Notes under the pieces: generated by a model
The model's database searches: none
What the model was told of the DNA's origin: nothing
Seen by the model: the letters and a program-made list of their open reading frames with translations, nothing else
In this document: one piece after another, positions 16,085-17,153 of the stretch
Layout: each line of letters opens with the position of its first letter
Numbering within the stretch: position 1 is the first letter of the stretch
Assembly: GCA_013791675.1 (NCBI GenBank)
Contig: VMTI01000052.1
Location: forward strand, 1 to 17,153
From: a bacterium
GTDB lineage: Bacteria; CG03
Reading direction: 5' to 3'
DNA: 17,153 nucleotides
Position numbers and translations under genes: made by a program

Positions 16085-16113
16085 AGTATATCACGGTATC
16101 CAAAAAAATGAAA
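16085..16113 (-). promoter_or_regulatory. Possible leaderless promoter of the tgt operon
   Basis: On the - strand TATACT (16090 to 16085) ends 7 nt before the tgt ATG, the same distance as TATAAT to ATG at pilM. No good -35 exists at 16-18 bp; the nearest is TTTCAT or CTTTCA. A second - strand TATAAT lies farther up at 16193 to 16188 and would give a leader of about 105 nt, also with a weak -35 (CTGTCC). Which one is used cannot be decided from sequence. Confidence 0.35.
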
Positions 16114-16240
16114 GGAAAAAATATTAAAGAGTGCGAACGGAATAGCTGAAACAGCGACTGTCTTTCTGTTAGCATTTCAAAATCAGGATTATACTTGCGG
16201 GTTTCAACCAGGACAGAATATGGTATATTTTAATTAGAGA

Positions 16241-16249
16241 TGTTATAAT
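16241..16249 (+). promoter_or_regulatory. Extended -10 promoter of the nucleotidyltransferase gene
   Basis: TGTTATAAT is a full extended -10 element (TG-N-TATAAT) with no convincing -35 at the proper distance, which such promoters do not need. The expected transcript start is at about 16256, just before the tandem dyads, so a bound repressor would block initiation or early elongation. The 182-nt interval from tgt to the first dyad otherwise shows only the possible divergent tgt promoter elements. Confidence 0.6.
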
Positions 16250-16260
16250 GAAAGCAGAAA

Positions 16261-16300
16261 TGTCCCATATTATAGGACAAGTGTCCCATGGCATGGGACG
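16261..16300. promoter_or_regulatory. Tandem 19-bp dyad operators
   Basis: Two inverted repeats of the same design: TGTCCCAT-ATT-ATAGGACA (16261-16279) and TGTCCCAT-GGC-ATGGGACG (16282-16300), each with 7 of 8 arm positions paired. They are separated by 2 bp and centred 21 bp apart, two helical turns, so both present the same DNA face. They lie between the extended -10 and the SD (GGAGGTG) of a winged-HTH gene. The second dyad abuts the SD and could also form an RNA hairpin. Confidence 0.8.
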
Positions 16301-16310
16301 GAGGTGGAAG

Positions 16311-16946
16311 ATGTTAATACCGACTGAGAGAAGTAAAATATTAAAAGTATTCTTAAGGGAACCTTTTAAAGAAGTGCACCTTAGGGATTTAGCAAGGTTA
16401 TCAGGTGTTTCGCTCAATAATGTAGATAATTCAATGCGGTTATTTGTGAAAGAGGGGATGTTCAAAAGGAGAAAAGTTTCAAATATGGTTTTTTACAAAC
16501 CGGATATGGAAAACGAAATTATTGTGAAAATATTTGAATACTTAGAACTTGAGAGCAAAAGAGAGTTTTATGATAAGAATAAAAAAATAGCCAGATTACT
16601 GCAGAAATATACGCGGGATATAATTGATTTGTCGGGGAAAAAAATCCAGATGGTAGTTCTTTTTGGTTCAGTAGCGCGGGGAGATTGGGCAAAAGACAGC
16701 GACATAGATATACTGGCAGTCGTTTCCAATAAGGAAAAAGAAATTACAGCATATTTGAACAAAGCAAAGATAAACGTAAGTCCTTTATTGGAAATCAGGC
16801 CTATAAGTACCACGATAGAAAAATTTATTGAAGGGTTTAGGAAAAAAACTGAATTTTATGATGAATTATGGAAAAACAGGGTGGTTTTATACAATGAATT
16901 TTTATTTTGGCAGATAGTCCGGGAAGGAGGCGTAATAAATGTCTGA
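16311..16946 (+). CDS. Winged-HTH plus minimal nucleotidyltransferase (MNT-like) protein
   Basis: 211 residues from the ATG at 16311, chosen because GGAGGTG ends about 5 nt before it. Upstream in-frame ATGs at 16248, 16260 and 16293 fall in the -10 box or the operator dyads. Residues about 1-75 form a winged HTH (ILKVFLREPFKEVHLRDLARLSGVSLNNVDNSMRLFVKEGMF). Residues about 105-200 hold a DNA-polymerase-beta-type minimal nucleotidyltransferase domain with VVLFGSVARGDWAKDSDIDILAV: Gly119-Ser120 and the metal-binding Asp131 and Asp133 are all present, so it looks active. Relatives pair with HEPN proteins in toxin-antitoxin-like modules, where the MNT protein AMPylates or otherwise silences the HEPN toxin. 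The gene is visibly AT-richer than tgt and sec, suggesting transfer. The stop overlaps the next start by 8 nt. Confidence 0.85.
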   Translation: MLIPTERSKILKVFLREPFKEVHLRDLARLSGVSLNNVDNSMRLFVKEGMFKRRKVSNMVFYKPDMENEIIVKIFEYLELESKREFYDKNKKIARLLQKYTRDIIDLSGKKIQMVVLFGSVARGDWAKDSDIDILAVVSNKEKEITAYLNKAKINVSPLLEIRPISTTIEKFIEGFRKKTEFYDELWKNRVVLYNEFLFWQIVREGGVINV

Positions 16947-17094
16947 AGATATTGAGAAAACTTTGCACAAATGTTTCCACCCAAAGACTGGAAAACCCAA
17001 TTTAAGAAAAGTGTGTTTAACGACAATTATTTTTAGGGTTCAGCGACAATTATATTTCCCGTTATTTTCTATCATCAAAGAACCTCTTTATTAA
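16939..17094 (+). pseudogene. Start of an interrupted partner gene (possible HEPN-type)
   Basis: An ATG at 16939 with a near-perfect AGGAGG SD (16925-16930) overlaps the nucleotidyltransferase stop by 8 nt, which marks a real, coupled second gene. The first 25 codons read MSEDIEKTLHKCFHPKTGKP and so on to LRKV. The frame then enters an AT-rich sequence with repeated CGACAATTAT and stops at codon 52 (TAA at 17092). The natural protein was presumably much longer, and its 3' remainder is not in the window. Position argues for the HEPN partner of an MNT pair; the 25 residues alone do not prove a family. It could instead be a genuine 51-residue protein, but the low-complexity second half makes that less likely. 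Confidence 0.55.
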
Positions 17095-17153
17095 AGCATT
17101 TAGAGCTCATTTTGTTAAATTAAATCAAGCTCTGTTTTACTGCAGGAAGCGTA
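17014..17153. mobile_element. Possible end of an insertion element (partial, runs off window)
   Basis: From about 17014 the sequence starts TGTTTAACGACAATTAT and repeats CGACAATTAT at 17044-17053, 23 bp after the first copy at 17021-17030. A TGT terminus with tandem internal repeats is the style of some insertion-sequence ends (IS21-like elements have this plan). It interrupts a gene with a strong start. The last 60 bases hold no ORF, but AGGAAG at 17144-17149 could be the SD of a transposase gene just beyond the edge. The family is not confirmed. Confidence 0.4.
17021..17053 (+). repeat. Direct repeat CGACAATTAT x2
   Basis: Identical 10-bp copies at 17021-17030 and 17044-17053, offset by 23 bp and separated by TTTTAGGGTTCAG. 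The copies are exact and extend partly (both followed by T/A-rich bases). They are likely protein-binding repeats at a mobile-element terminus. Confidence 0.7.

Noticed and set aside
16248..16310. Longer nucleotidyltransferase start at 16248 (or 16260, 16293)
   Set aside because: The ATG at 16248 lies in the -10 hexamer, and the intervening codons simply translate the operator dyads (repeated SH and G residues). The ATG at 16311 has the correct SD.
1..17153. tRNA, rRNA, CRISPR array or riboswitch
   Set aside because: No cloverleaf-like, rRNA-like, regularly spaced repeat or recognisable riboswitch sequence was seen on either strand; the only gap over 150 nt apart from the right edge is 16078-16310, explained by promoters and operators.

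Overview
The window reads as ordinary chromosomal DNA of a diderm (Gram-negative-type) bacterium, ending on the right in a small accessory patch. The evidence for two membranes is a type IV pilus (T4P) secretin, a PilP-like lipoprotein and an O-antigen-ligase-like protein. Coding density is high, with many ATGA or TAATG overlaps and mostly purine-rich Shine-Dalgarno (SD) sites. Separate GlyQ and GlyS subunits, a CTC-type L25 and the pilMNOPQ order are compatible with an uncultured lineage such as Elusimicrobiota or Omnitrophota. That placement is a guess from general appearance and was not tested.

Left block (1-4775, + strand), translation genes: the 3' part of glyQ, then glyS, an L25/CTC ribosomal protein with a charged tail, pth (peptidyl-tRNA hydrolase) and a DUF502 membrane protein.

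Central block (about 4790-12385, + strand), envelope and pilus: a near-consensus sigma70 promoter lies so close to pilM that the mRNA should be nearly leaderless. It is followed by pilM, pilN, pilO and a pilP-like lipoprotein gene, which form the inner-membrane alignment complex. A second promoter precedes a 61-residue MerR-like helix-turn-helix (HTH) gene that is coupled to the pilQ secretin. Next come a small TPR-like membrane protein, an O-antigen-ligase/Wzy-like membrane protein that might modify pilin or surface glycans, and an isoprenylcysteine-methyltransferase-like membrane protein. A very strong symmetric hairpin terminator closes the block.

Right block (12449-16077, - strand): the classical tgt-yajC-secD-secF order, that is a queuosine-tRNA enzyme followed by the Sec translocon auxiliary subunits, convergent with the pilus block.

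Right edge (16078-17153): an AT-richer, accessory-looking locus. A winged-HTH plus minimal nucleotidyltransferase (MNT-like) gene lies behind an extended -10 promoter and two tandem 19-bp dyads of near-identical sequence, centred 21 bp apart. This is a strong candidate autoregulatory operator. A second gene with an excellent SD starts just downstream, in the place where a HEPN-type partner is expected. After about 25 codons it runs into a sequence with repeated CGACAATTAT motifs that looks like a mobile-element end. The locus is best read as a two-gene, toxin-antitoxin-like MNT system whose second gene has been interrupted.
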